Assembly (NCBI GenBank): GCA_903960135.1
Contig: CAJBZP010000087.1
Location: 1 to 59,154 of the forward strand
DNA length: 59,154 nt
Source of the DNA: an uncultured Actinomycetes bacterium
Lineage (GTDB): Bacteria; Actinomycetota; Actinomycetes; S36-B12
Direction: 5' to 3'
Position numbers and translations under genes: made by a program. Positions 38,831 to 47,101 of the stretch are shown here, one piece after another; position 1 is the stretch's first letter, and every line of letters begins with the position of its first letter. The notes beneath the pieces were generated by a model, which saw only the letters and a list, made by a program, of their open reading frames with translations, was not told the DNA's origin and did not search any database.

Positions 38831-40837
38831 GTGCAGCCGCCCATCGCCCGTCGCGACAACCAGCTCGATCCCTACTCCTGGATGCGCCACGCAACCAAAC
38901 CTGACGCACCCCACCTGGTCGCAGAGCGGGCCTACTACAACGCTCGCATCGTCGATCTGGAACCAACCGTGCGTACCGTGTCCGCTGAATTGCTGGCGCG
39001 TACACCGGATACTGAACGGTCGGTCGGCAGAGTTCTTGGACCCCATACCTACTACAGGGTGACCACTGCGGGTCAGGAATTGCCAAAATTGGAGCGTAAA
39101 AGTGACACCGGCCCGGACGAAACTGTCCTAGACCTCGCCGAGTTCGGTTCGCCGTACGCCGCAACTGGGGTGGTGGAGCCTAACCCAGACGGCGTCCTAC
39201 TTGCCTACTCACTCGATCTCACCGGGGCCGAGCGCTATCGCCTGCGATTTCGAAACATGGCCGATGGCACGGACTTGACCGACGCAGATGGCCGACTGAT
39301 TGCCATTGCCGACACCTATTACACCGGGGCCTGGGCCGGCGTCCACTTTTTCTACACCGTCATCGATGAACTCAACCGCCCATACGAGGTGCACCGCCTC
39401 GACCCACGCACCGGTGCAAACGAAGTCGTGCTCACCGAGCCCGATCAACGTTTTGAACTGACGATTGAACGCAGTGGTGACTACATTGTCATTGCGTCAC
39501 ACTCGCGCACCACCAGCGAGTGCTGGGCGATTCCGGTCTCTGAGCCGACTACGGCTGCAATATCACTTGGTGGTCGCATACCCGGAGTGGAGTATGACGT
39601 CGAATGGGACGTCGATCGTTGGCTCACACTGTCGAATGCCCGAGAGTCGGAGTTCGAATTACTTGCCAATCAAGAACCCATCGGTCCGAACGACGGTCGC
39701 ATCCACGAAATACTCGCGCTGAACAACGCGATCGTCACCTATTCGCGAGTCGATGGTCAGGGCTGCATTCGTATTCTAGAACGCGACGGTCTAATTCGCC
39801 GTGAGATTCCACCCGAGCCAGGGGGTGCGATCCGGCTTGGACACAACGTGAATCCGGATGCAACCTTCGTAACGATCATCACCGAATCCTTCTTTGAGCC
39901 CACCACGTGGTGGGATGTGGATCTCGTGACCGGAGAGCGCACACTTCGCCATCGCAGGGAGGTGCCCGGACATGATGCAACTAAGTACTGCAGTGAAGTT
40001 GTAAGAGCCACTGCTCCCGATGGCTGGAGTGTGCCGATCGTGCTCACTCGGCACCGGGACACTGCGTTGGACGGCACGGCGCCGTGCTTGCTCTACGGCT
40101 ACGGAGCCTATGAGTCGATAGACGATCCATGGTTTGACATCTGGGTGCTACCGCTCCTTGACCGCGGTGTTGTCATCGCGAAGGCGCATATTCGCGGTGG
40201 TGGTGAGATCTCTCGGCAGCAGTGGATCGAAGGTCACCTACTCGCCAAGCGCAACACCTTCGTCGACTACATCGCCGCGGCGGACTATCTAGCAGGTGAT
40301 CTCGTTGGCTCGGCCCTGGTGGATGGTTCCCGCATTGTCAGTCGCGGGCTCTCCGCGGGTGGCTTGCTGCAAGGTGCAGTCGCCTACTTGGCCCCGCGTC
40401 GCTGGGCCGGGGTAATAGCTGAGGTGCCGTTCGTTGACTGCCTCAATTCCATGCTCGATCCAGATATCCCACTCACCGTAAACGAGTGGGAGGAGTGGGG
40501 CGACCCGCGGACACCGACCGAGCGTGACTACCTTGCGTCCTACTCGCCCTACTTGAACCTGCCCGAACCTCATGACCGCCCGGCCCTTTTCGTTACCGGC
40601 GCAGTGCACGATCCGCGCGTGCTCGTGCACGAGCCCGCCAAATGGGTGGCTGCACTAAGACATTCTGATCCCGCGAGTGGTGACCGCCCACGCCTAACCG
40701 ATCGTGGCAGTATCGTTTTTCGGGTCGAACTCGGTGAAGGTGCGCACGGGGGACAATCTGGTCGGTATGCCGCCTTGGGCTATGAAGCCGAACTCATTGC
40801 CTGGTCGTTGTCCGCGATGGAAATCAAAGGAGATTGA
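38831..40837 (+). CDS. S9A prolyl oligopeptidase / oligopeptidase B
   Basis: From GTG 38831 the protein is 668 aa; the upstream track extension lies over the divergent gene's start. It opens with the typical QPPIARRDNQLDPYSWMRH, followed by a seven-bladed beta-propeller and an alpha/beta-hydrolase domain. The triad is Ser in RGLSAGGLLQG, Asp in TGAVHDPRV and His in EGAHGGQSGR. PCLLYGYGAYE and HIRGGGEISRQQW are family hallmarks. No signal peptide, so it should cut short peptides in the cytosol. Divergent from the peptide-binding protein gene. Confidence 0.93.
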   Translation: MQPPIARRDNQLDPYSWMRHATKPDAPHLVAERAYYNARIVDLEPTVRTVSAELLARTPDTERSVGRVLGPHTYYRVTTAGQELPKLERKSDTGPDETVLDLAEFGSPYAATGVVEPNPDGVLLAYSLDLTGAERYRLRFRNMADGTDLTDADGRLIAIADTYYTGAWAGVHFFYTVIDELNRPYEVHRLDPRTGANEVVLTEPDQRFELTIERSGDYIVIASHSRTTSECWAIPVSEPTTAAISLGGRIPGVEYDVEWDVDRWLTLSNARESEFELLANQEPIGPNDGRIHEILALNNAIVTYSRVDGQGCIRILERDGLIRREIPPEPGGAIRLGHNVNPDATFVTIITESFFEPTTWWDVDLVTGERTLRHRREVPGHDATKYCSEVVRATAPDGWSVPIVLTRHRDTALDGTAPCLLYGYGAYESIDDPWFDIWVLPLLDRGVVIAKAHIRGGGEISRQQWIEGHLLAKRNTFVDYIAAADYLAGDLVGSALVDGSRIVSRGLSAGGLLQGAVAYLAPRRWAGVIAEVPFVDCLNSMLDPDIPLTVNEWEEWGDPRTPTERDYLASYSPYLNLPEPHDRPALFVTGAVHDPRVLVHEPAKWVAALRHSDPASGDRPRLTDRGSIVFRVELGEGAHGGQSGRYAALGYEAELIAWSLSAMEIKGD

Positions 40838-40840
40838 GTG

Positions 40841-41239
40841 ATGCAGGCAGAATCAAAATCACGCAAAGCCACTGTCGCCCTCGTGCTTGCGGTAATTTCG
40901 CTGGTGGCCGCCCCCGCCCTGCTCTGGGCCGAGCTAATAGTTTTGTATCTGGGTGGCTGGATCTCGTCTGAGCCAGGGGTACAGATTTTTGTAGTAGCAA
41001 TCGTGATCGTGGTGATTTGCTTGGCTCTATTAATTGTATTCGCGCTGCCCGTAGCAGCACTTCTCGTCGCGCGCCGTGCCCGGCGAGAGATAACTGCGGG
41101 GGCCGGCTCACTGTCTGGTTCCGGGAATGTAAAAGCTGCGCAGGTAGTCGCAGGCATCACAGTAGCCGCGCTGCTTATTGGTCAGGTCTACTTCGCTCTA
41201 ATGGCCTTCGGGATCTGCTCATTTGATGGTTGTTCGTAA
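40841..41239 (+). CDS. Small two- to three-helix membrane protein, unknown function
   Basis: A 132 aa protein (ATG 40841 with GGAG eight bases upstream, three bases after the peptidase stop) with hydrophobic segments at about 10-35, 48-75 and 100-125 and an Arg-rich loop (ARRARREIT). The outline resembles DUF4190 proteins, but the sequence is not clearly one. It probably shares a transcript with the peptidase gene. Confidence 0.65.
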   Translation: MQAESKSRKATVALVLAVISLVAAPALLWAELIVLYLGGWISSEPGVQIFVVAIVIVVICLALLIVFALPVAALLVARRARREITAGAGSLSGSGNVKAAQVVAGITVAALLIGQVYFALMAFGICSFDGCS

Positions 41240-41246
41240 CCTGAAA

Positions 41247-41624
41247 TCAACGACCTAGTACGTCGGTCTCCGAAAAGTCATTGCCGATGAAAAGAAGTGG
41301 TTCGGAATTCGCGACCGAAGCCGCATAGGCGAAGCAGTCACCGAAGTTCAACTGTGCCGCGTGCCCGGACCCTTTACCAAAACGCAGGTACGCGCCACGT
41401 GCGAGGTCGGCTTGCTCGGCATCAACGCAGATTACTTCGATGTTTAGAGCATGCCGAAACGAGTCGAAGGCCCCGGGTCTGCGCATGTCTAACACGATCC
41501 CAGCCTCGGCGATTGAGGCCGCGCTCATGCGAAGTGACTCCTCGTTTTCTAGGATTGTGATGAGATCCTCTGCCCCTGCCTCACCTAGGCACACGGCCAC
41601 CGCCACGGAAGAATCGATGATCAC
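41247..41624 (-). CDS. vapC: VapC-family PIN-domain ribonuclease toxin
   Basis: A 125 aa PIN protein with the expected acidic residues: Asp4 in MIIDSSVAVA, Glu in SIAEAGIVLDMRR, Asp in NFGDCFAYA and Asp in FIGNDFSETD. It begins with GTG overlapping the vapB stop (GTGA). The sequence is intact, unlike the PIN remnant at ~10 kb. The active nuclease probably cuts tRNA or rRNA and is held in check by the upstream antitoxin. Confidence 0.92.
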   Translation of the reverse strand: MIIDSSVAVAVCLGEAGAEDLITILENEESLRMSAASIAEAGIVLDMRRPGAFDSFRHALNIEVICVDAEQADLARGAYLRFGKGSGHAAQLNFGDCFAYAASVANSEPLLFIGNDFSETDVLGR

Positions 41625-41866
41625 GAAGGCAGGCCAGTCTGTGGGTCGTAGAGCTGATCAATTGGATCGGCCTTCGGTGTCAGGCCGAGTTCGCGGGCTG
41701 AGCTCACGAGTGCGGTGAGGATCTGACGCCTTGCCCTTCTGCGCCGGCCATGCTCTGCCAGGGCCGCGCGCAAGGCATTGGTAACAGCGCTCGTCAGTGA
41801 CACCCCTTCGAGCTCGGCCAACTCCTTTGCGAGCCGGTGGGCTTCGGGGTCCTTGATATTGAGCAT
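41621..41866 (-). CDS. vapB: VapB-family antitoxin
   Basis: An 81 aa protein of the Rv0623-type VapB family: N-terminal beta strand and ribbon/AbrB-like or RHH region (LNIKDPEAHRLAKELAELEG, SLTSAVTNALRAAL) and a C-terminal segment ending YDPQTGLPS that would sit in the toxin. It is the first gene of the vapBC operon. An AT-rich leader with AGGTAGACT lies just upstream, where promoter and self-repression operator would be expected. The pair lies directly downstream of dnaB on the same strand. Confidence 0.9.
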   Translation of the reverse strand: MLNIKDPEAHRLAKELAELEGVSLTSAVTNALRAALAEHGRRRRARRQILTALVSSARELGLTPKADPIDQLYDPQTGLPS

Positions 41867-41937
41867 AAATTTAGTCTACCTGATACTTGTTTTGTTTCTA
41901 CCATCTATCCACAAACACGGATGAAGAGGGCGGACCA

Positions 41938-44577
41938 TTAGGTCTGCGCCATATCTACGAAACGGCTGTAGTGGCCTTGGAACGCCACGGTGACTTGCCC
42001 GGTTGGGCCGTTGCGGTGCTTGGCGATGATGAAGTCGGCTTCACCGGCACGAGGTGACTCGCGTTCGTAGGCATCCTCACGATGCAGGAGCACAACGACG
42101 TCCGCATCTTGCTCGAGGGAGTTGTGGACTACGACTCCATCGGCGATGAAGTTGTGAGTGCCGGCAACCTCAGCGTCGAAGACATCCATTTCGCCGAGTG
42201 ATTCAATGCCGACGATCTCATCCCAGTAGACATCGTTCGTTGCGAGCATTTCGAGATCGTCGCTCTCGAGGACAGCGGCGACGCGCTGGAGGCGCTCGTG
42301 CCCCGGTGCAGACTTGAAGAGCGTGCTGCCGCAGTACTGCGTGCCGATCTGGGTCTGGAAGTCGCGGTGTGTCATCCCCTTCTCCGCCATGATCTCGCGA
42401 ACCTGTCCCCACACCTCGCGGGGCAGTGTGTCGCGATTGGTGTTCTCCGTGATCGTTTCAAGGATGGTGAGAAGTTTGGTACCGATTACTCCACGGGCAC
42501 CGTGCGCATTGATGCGGCGCAGGAACACTTTCTGATCTGCACCTCCCGAGACTGTGACGTGGTACCCATCCCGATAGCCGTTCTTGCGTGCGACAGCAAT
42601 GCGCGCGTTGATTCCGAATCGGAGGAGCAGGCGAGCCACATCATCAGCAAGGCGGCGGCTCGTGCTGGCGTAGTAGATGTGACCGCCACGCTGGTTCTTG
42701 GTGATCGTGATCGAGCCGTCTGTGGCCCACAAGTGCTTAAGGAAAAGGGCGATCTGGCGCTTGGGCAGTGCGAAGACTTGCTCCGGGATGAACTTCTCGT
42801 GGCTGCGCTTGCCGAACAGGCCGAGCGAATCAAACCACTCAGCCATTGGGTTTCGTACCCCATGGGTAACAGGACGCACACTCGCGAATCGCAAGGTAGT
42901 GCAACGTGCAGCTTCATATTCATCTATGCGCAACTTGACTGCGAAAGCACGCGGAGCGCAGATGCTCATGACGTCGATGTTGGCGGGATCCTTTGTTGCG
43001 TACCGGATTGGTTGCCGAGGAAGCACGGATCCATCACCCAGCATGTGGGCGAGAACAATCACGTGATCATCTGACCAATCGGTCTCTTGTGATGGTGCAG
43101 GAACGTGGCGCGGGATACCGATGCGAGAACCTGTATCGAGGCTGCCCAGCGGCTGCCAGCCCTGATAGGTGAGGAGCGGGTGGTTTGCTGTTGCATCGAG
43201 GATCCGGCCGCTAGCCGTGCGCACCCGGAAGACTTCCTTGCGCCCAGTGGAAAACACGTGCGAGAGCGGGCGCTCGACATAGCGGAGAGAGTCATCTAGT
43301 GACCAGACCGGGACATTGCGCTCACCGGATTCGAAAAGCTCACCCATGGTCATCTCTGCACCTGTGTCGGCGCGAACGATGCGAGTTGTTGCTGGCAGGC
43401 AGCCCGACTCGCGAAGGTCAGCGAGCATCGGCCGCTTATCTTGACGTTGCTCGGCGCCGCGGTTCAACTGGCTGATTGCGATGACTGGAACTTCAAGCTC
43501 CTTGGCGAGAAGTTTAAGGGAGCGCGAGAACTCCGAGACTTCCTGCTGACGACTTTCGACGCGCTTACCACTTGTCATGAGCTGTAGGTAGTCGACAACC
43601 ACGAGGCGAAGATCATGGCGCTGCTTCAGGCGCCGGCACTTGGCGCGGATCTCCATCAAAGTCATGTTCGGCGAATCGTCAATGAACAGCGGTGCCTCAC
43701 TGACGGTGCCCATCTTGCTCGCCAACTTGGCCCAGTCGCTCTCACTCATGGTGCCCGAGCGCATGTGGTGCAGCGGGATCTGGGCTTCAGCCGAAAGGAG
43801 GCGCATGACGATTTCGTTGCGGCTCATTTCCAGGGAGAACATGACGCTGCTCAGCCCATGCTTAATGGAAGCATTGCGGCAGATATCTAAACCGAGAGTT
43901 GATTTACCAAGTGCTGGCCGTGCCGCCAAGATGATCAGCTGCCCTGGATGCAGACCATTGGTCAAGGAATCCAAGTCAACAAATCCAGTCGGCACACCGA
44001 TCATTTCGCCGCCGCGATTTGAGATCGCTTCGATCTCACTCAATGCGTCGTTCATGATGTCGCGCAGGGGACTGTAGTCCTCGCTCATGCGCCGGTCGGT
44101 TACGTCATAGACCTCGGCCTGGGCGCGGTCGACCATCTCGTCGACATCACCGGTGCCGGTGTAGCCCATGCTGACGATGCGGGTGCCGGCTTCAACGAGC
44201 CGGCGCAAGATCGCTTGCTCGCGCACGATCCGGGCGTAGTAGTTGCCATTCGCGGCGGTTGGCACCAGGGACACCAATGTGTGTAAGTACGGTGCGCCAC
44301 CAACCCGAGCAATATCACCGTTCTTGGTTAGTTCGGCCGCTACGGTGACCGCATCAGCCGGCTCACCCTTGCTATAAAGATCAAGGATTGATCCGTAGAT
44401 CGTCTGGTGCGCTGGCCGATAGAAGTCGGCTTCGCGGACGGTCTCAACCACATCAGCTATCGCATCCTTGCTGAGCAGCATGGCCCCCAGGACCGACTGC
44501 TCGGCGGCCACATCATTGGGCGGGGTGCGGTCTTGACCGCGGGGCTCAACCGGCAACGGCAACTCGAGGACACTCAT
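41938..44577 (-). CDS. dnaB: Replicative DNA helicase DnaB, interrupted by an intein
   Basis: An 879 aa precursor; removing the intein (residues 393-819) leaves a 452 aa DnaB of normal length. The N-terminal domain starts PPNDVAAEQSVLGAMLL. The RecA-like domain has Walker A ARPALGKSTLGLDI, Walker B RLVVVDYLQL and the arginine-finger end. The insertion splits the conserved motif LRESG/SLEQDAD. The ATG has AAGGAGA upstream. As in M. tuberculosis, it lies beyond rplI, here separated by a PTP/DUF805 block. Splicing must occur before the helicase can work. Confidence 0.97.
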   Translation of the reverse strand: MSVLELPLPVEPRGQDRTPPNDVAAEQSVLGAMLLSKDAIADVVETVREADFYRPAHQTIYGSILDLYSKGEPADAVTVAAELTKNGDIARVGGAPYLHTLVSLVPTAANGNYYARIVREQAILRRLVEAGTRIVSMGYTGTGDVDEMVDRAQAEVYDVTDRRMSEDYSPLRDIMNDALSEIEAISNRGGEMIGVPTGFVDLDSLTNGLHPGQLIILAARPALGKSTLGLDICRNASIKHGLSSVMFSLEMSRNEIVMRLLSAEAQIPLHHMRSGTMSESDWAKLASKMGTVSEAPLFIDDSPNMTLMEIRAKCRRLKQRHDLRLVVVDYLQLMTSGKRVESRQQEVSEFSRSLKLLAKELEVPVIAISQLNRGAEQRQDKRPMLADLRESGCLPATTRIVRADTGAEMTMGELFESGERNVPVWSLDDSLRYVERPLSHVFSTGRKEVFRVRTASGRILDATANHPLLTYQGWQPLGSLDTGSRIGIPRHVPAPSQETDWSDDHVIVLAHMLGDGSVLPRQPIRYATKDPANIDVMSICAPRAFAVKLRIDEYEAARCTTLRFASVRPVTHGVRNPMAEWFDSLGLFGKRSHEKFIPEQVFALPKRQIALFLKHLWATDGSITITKNQRGGHIYYASTSRRLADDVARLLLRFGINARIAVARKNGYRDGYHVTVSGGADQKVFLRRINAHGARGVIGTKLLTILETITENTNRDTLPREVWGQVREIMAEKGMTHRDFQTQIGTQYCGSTLFKSAPGHERLQRVAAVLESDDLEMLATNDVYWDEIVGIESLGEMDVFDAEVAGTHNFIADGVVVHNSLEQDADVVVLLHREDAYERESPRAGEADFIIAKHRNGPTGQVTVAFQGHYSRFVDMAQT
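42121..43401 (-). other. DnaB intein with LAGLIDADG homing endonuclease
   Basis: A 427-residue intein. It begins with Cys (CLPATTRIV) after LRESG and ends HN before the +1 Ser of the C-extein. Splicing blocks visible: block B TASGRILDATANHPLLT, block F FDAEVAGTHNFIADG and block G VVVHN. Two dodecapeptide motifs, VLAHMLGDGS and LKHLWATDGS, mark a LAGLIDADG endonuclease, with the expected Asp in both. All catalytic positions look intact, so both splicing and homing are plausible. The site equals that of the Synechocystis DnaB intein. Confidence 0.95.
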
Positions 44578-44875
44578 CTAGTTCTCCTTTCCGGTTGCCT
44601 ATTCCGCCGTGCCCACCAGTTCTAACCGGCGGGCCTACTCACTGTTCTAACAGGAGGGTCTGACGTAACGTATGGTCGCCGCGCCGGCGGTGTCCAACCA
44701 CCTTGTGGACCGTCCTGTGGAGGGGTTGGGGACCACCTGCTCCTGCCCGGTAAACCGCTGGGGACCACTTGGGGATACCCCAAATATTTCCGAGGGCTCC
44801 CCCTATGACCGCCCGGTATTCCCTGTCCCCAGCCTGTGGATAAAAGATTTCTTCACCAGTGGGTACCCTCAACCC
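44578..44875. other. Intergenic region between divergent dnaB and PTP genes
   Basis: About 300 bp without a convincing gene. It contains two related strings (GGGGACCACCT, GGGGACCACTT), a perfect 6-3-6 inverted repeat TTGGGG-ATA-CCCCAA at 44769-44783, and TACCCT (44864-44869) seven bases before the GTG of the phosphatase gene. The last could be the -10 box of a leaderless transcript. The dnaB promoter must lie at the left end. Confidence 0.5.
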
Positions 44876-45379
44876 GTGCCCAATCCCTACCGAATCACGG
44901 TCATCTGCCTCGGCAATATCTGCCGCTCCCCGATCGGGGAGGCGGTGCTCCGCGACCGCATCGCTAATGCGGGCCTGGCCGGCCAAGTCAGCGTTGACTC
45001 CGCCGGCACCGGCGACTGGCACATCGGCCAAGGGGCGAACGTCAAGTCAATCACCACCTTGAACCAGCACGGGTACGAACTTGACCACACCGCCCGCCAG
45101 ATCACCCCGAGTTGGTTTGCCGAGATAGACCTAGCCCTGGTGATGGACACCAGCAACTACGCAGATGTTTCCGCACTCATCGAGGCAAGTGGCGCCCAAG
45201 TCGAACTACGAATGATGCGCGCCTTCGACCCGGCCTTGCGTGGCAGCACTGAACCTGATCCGGCCCTTGATGTTCCTGACCCCTACCACGGCACCATGGC
45301 GGATTTCGTCACGGTGCTCCAGATGATCGAGGCCGCTGCAGATGGGCTGGTGTCCGAGTTACCCCTGCGCGTATCCTGA
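44876..45379 (+). CDS. Low-molecular-weight protein-tyrosine phosphatase
   Basis: From GTG 44876 the protein is 167 aa and begins at the family core; the 68 upstream track codons are non-coding in character. The P-loop is VICLGNICRSPIGEA (Cys nucleophile, Arg) near the N-terminus, and the general acid Asp is in VPDPYHG. Also typical: SAGTGDWHIGQGAN. The GTG is probably at the mRNA 5' end (TACCCT seven bases upstream, no ribosome binding site). Confidence 0.93.
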   Translation: MPNPYRITVICLGNICRSPIGEAVLRDRIANAGLAGQVSVDSAGTGDWHIGQGANVKSITTLNQHGYELDHTARQITPSWFAEIDLALVMDTSNYADVSALIEASGAQVELRMMRAFDPALRGSTEPDPALDVPDPYHGTMADFVTVLQMIEAAADGLVSELPLRVS

Positions 45380-45421
45380 ATTCTGCACAACCTGCTTAGG
45401 CGTTTCTGCGATTGGGGGAAG

Positions 45422-45796
45422 ATGTCTGAAATCACGCCGGTTCCCGAGCAATTCTTCCTAACTATTGGTGATATCGGGCTCACCCGAGATGCCATCGTGA
45501 CACCAAACGGCACCGCACCCCTGAAGGGCTCGCAGTGGATAGTGGCGGATCAAACCACCACTGCCCAAAAGATCCCGACTTATGCGATCGTGCTTGCCGT
45601 AGTTTTCGCCATCTTCTGCCTACTCGGATTGCTGTTTCTCCTAATGAAGGAAGAGGTAACAACCGGGTACGTGCTAGTTACCGTGCGTTCTGGTGACCTC
45701 TACTACAGCTGCCAGATTCCGTGCGGGAATCAGCAAGCAATCGCTTCGGTCCGGGCCGCGGTCACACAGGCCCAATCCGCTGCCGCTCAGTTTTAA
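45422..45796 (+). CDS. Small membrane protein of unknown function
   Basis: A 124 aa protein with GGGGGAAG before the ATG. It has a ~50-residue N-terminal cytosolic part (FFLTIGDIGLTRDAIVTPNG), one or two hydrophobic segments (YAIVLAVVFAIFCLLGLLFLL), then a ~45-residue domain ending in an Ala/Gln-rich helix. I recognise a similar layout in actinobacterial hypothetical proteins but no named domain. Next to a DUF4190 and three DUF805 genes, all small membrane proteins. Confidence 0.7.
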   Translation: MSEITPVPEQFFLTIGDIGLTRDAIVTPNGTAPLKGSQWIVADQTTTAQKIPTYAIVLAVVFAIFCLLGLLFLLMKEEVTTGYVLVTVRSGDLYYSCQIPCGNQQAIASVRAAVTQAQSAAAQF

Positions 45797-45834
45797 TCAA
45801 AGATAATTACTAGCAGAAAGCCTGGTGAGTTGAA

Positions 45835-46137
45835 TTGTCAGTACCAACGCCGCCACCGTTCAACCCCGCTGAATATAGGCAGTCACAAGACGGCATGGGA
45901 ACAGCAGCACTCGTTATGGGCATTTTGCAGTTCTTCTGCCTCGGGCCCATCGGCACCGTTCTCGCTATCGTGTTCGGCTACCTAGGAATGCAGAAAGCCA
46001 AGCAAGGGCTAGCCACCAATGGCGGCGTGGCGAAAGCTGGGTTCATCCTCGGCATCATCGGTGCCGGTCTTTCAGTAGTCGGCTTCATCTTCTGGATAAT
46101 CTTCATAGTTGCCGCCGGCGCTTCATCGAGCTATTAG
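45835..46137 (+). CDS. DUF4190-domain membrane protein
   Basis: A 100 aa protein with a Pro-rich N-terminus (VPTPPPFNPAEYRQ) and two hydrophobic helices in the DUF4190 pattern: ALVMGILQFFCLGPIGTVLAIVFG and AGFILGIIGAGLSVVGFIFWI. The start is TTG preceded by GGTGAG. Function unknown. It ends 23 bp before a strong inverted repeat that probably terminates transcription. Confidence 0.85.
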   Translation: MSVPTPPPFNPAEYRQSQDGMGTAALVMGILQFFCLGPIGTVLAIVFGYLGMQKAKQGLATNGGVAKAGFILGIIGAGLSVVGFIFWIIFIVAAGASSSY

Positions 46138-46160
46138 TTGCCCACACCAATTGCGCAAAG

Positions 46161-46194
46161 CGACGGGGCCCGGTCAGCTGACCGAGCCCCGTCG
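46161..46194. terminator. Bidirectional intrinsic-type terminator
   Basis: CGACGGGGCcCGGTCAGCTGACCGaGCCCCGTCG forms a hairpin with a 9-bp outer stem, one C-A mismatch and a 6-bp inner stem. It lies between convergent genes (DUF4190 and the first DUF805 gene) and should stop both. There is no long U-tract, as is usual for actinobacterial terminators. Confidence 0.85.
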
Positions 46195-46207
46195 AGTTCA
46201 ACGTTAC

Positions 46208-46624
46208 TTATGCATTTTCCGGTCCGTACTTGTTGTCACCCGGAGTGCTCTTAAGAAGAGCCAGGATGAGTAGCAGGATCGCGCCGATACCGCAGGCGAA
46301 CATCAACACGTAGCCGAGCAGCACCAGCCACCCCGACTTATCGGAGTCGTGCACCCGGCGAACCATCACGCCAATCCCCGGTAGCAAGGTTGCTAGGCTC
46401 CAAATGATGCCCAGCACGCCAATGCCTGGGAGCTGCGTCGGGTTACCGCCAATCATGACTTCCTGGGCACCAATTTGGAAGCCTATGAACCCATCAATTA
46501 CTAACAAGATTATGCCGACTACGTAGACGAACAGAAAGAACCACCAGAACTCTGACCGACGGGCCCGGCCACTGAAGGTGGCGTATTTCTTAAAACAGGT
46601 GGAAATTGCTTGACCGAAACTCAT
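46208..46624 (-). CDS. DUF805 membrane protein (paralogue 1)
   Basis: A 138 aa protein with the DUF805 signature: MSFGQAISTCFKKYATFSGR, RARRSEFWWFFLF, a VRRVHDSDKSGWLVLL loop and a C-terminal TPGDNKYGP. Four hydrophobic segments. It has an extra ~15-residue extracytoplasmic loop (QEVMIGGNPTQLPG) relative to paralogue 2. Function unknown. Last of three tandem copies. Confidence 0.92.
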   Translation of the reverse strand: MSFGQAISTCFKKYATFSGRARRSEFWWFFLFVYVVGIILLVIDGFIGFQIGAQEVMIGGNPTQLPGIGVLGIIWSLATLLPGIGVMVRRVHDSDKSGWLVLLGYVLMFACGIGAILLLILALLKSTPGDNKYGPENA

Positions 46625-46666
46625 TTCGTCTCCAATTTGTTAGCGATTGATTCTTTGGGTGGTGCG

Positions 46667-47023
46667 TCAGGCAGCGGCGGGGCCATAGGCGTTGTCGCCT
46701 GGCTTGGACGGCTGTGCCCAGAAAATGATCAAGATGATGATGCCAACGCAAGGGATCAATAGCAGCAACTGCAGCCAGCCTGATCTGCCGGTGTCATGGA
46801 GTCGGCGGCTACCTACCGATAACTCAACCAAAAGAAAAATGATGCCGATAATAAACGACACGATGTTAGAGCCATTTGTGTTTAATAGGCCAGCGATGAT
46901 GTTGATTACGATTCCGATTAAGAACACGAATAGGTAGAAGTACCAGAATTCTGAGCGACTCGCGCGGCCCGAGAAAACCCCGATCTTGCTGAAGCAGGTC
47001 GATATTGCTTGACCGAAACTCAT
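46667..47023 (-). CDS. DUF805 membrane protein (paralogue 2)
   Basis: A 118 aa copy, nearly identical to paralogue 1 at the N-terminus (MSFGQAISTCFSKIGVFSGR). It has the SRRLHDTGRSGWLQLLLLIP loop and SKPGDNAYGP end. It is the shortest of the three. The near-identical start regions of paralogues 1 and 2 suggest recent duplication or gene conversion. Confidence 0.92.
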   Translation of the reverse strand: MSFGQAISTCFSKIGVFSGRASRSEFWYFYLFVFLIGIVINIIAGLLNTNGSNIVSFIIGIIFLLVELSVGSRRLHDTGRSGWLQLLLLIPCVGIIILIIFWAQPSKPGDNAYGPAAA

Positions 47024-47101
47024 GATGGCTCCTTTGGCGAACGCCCCTCCTCCGGAGCGCTTCGCCTAATCTTGGCCTAAATGGGCGGCAATTAACACGA
47101 C

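Noticed and set aside
42298-43074. 258-aa plus-strand ORF inside dnaB
   Set aside because: It is the antisense shadow of the intein, with no domain and no ribosome binding site.
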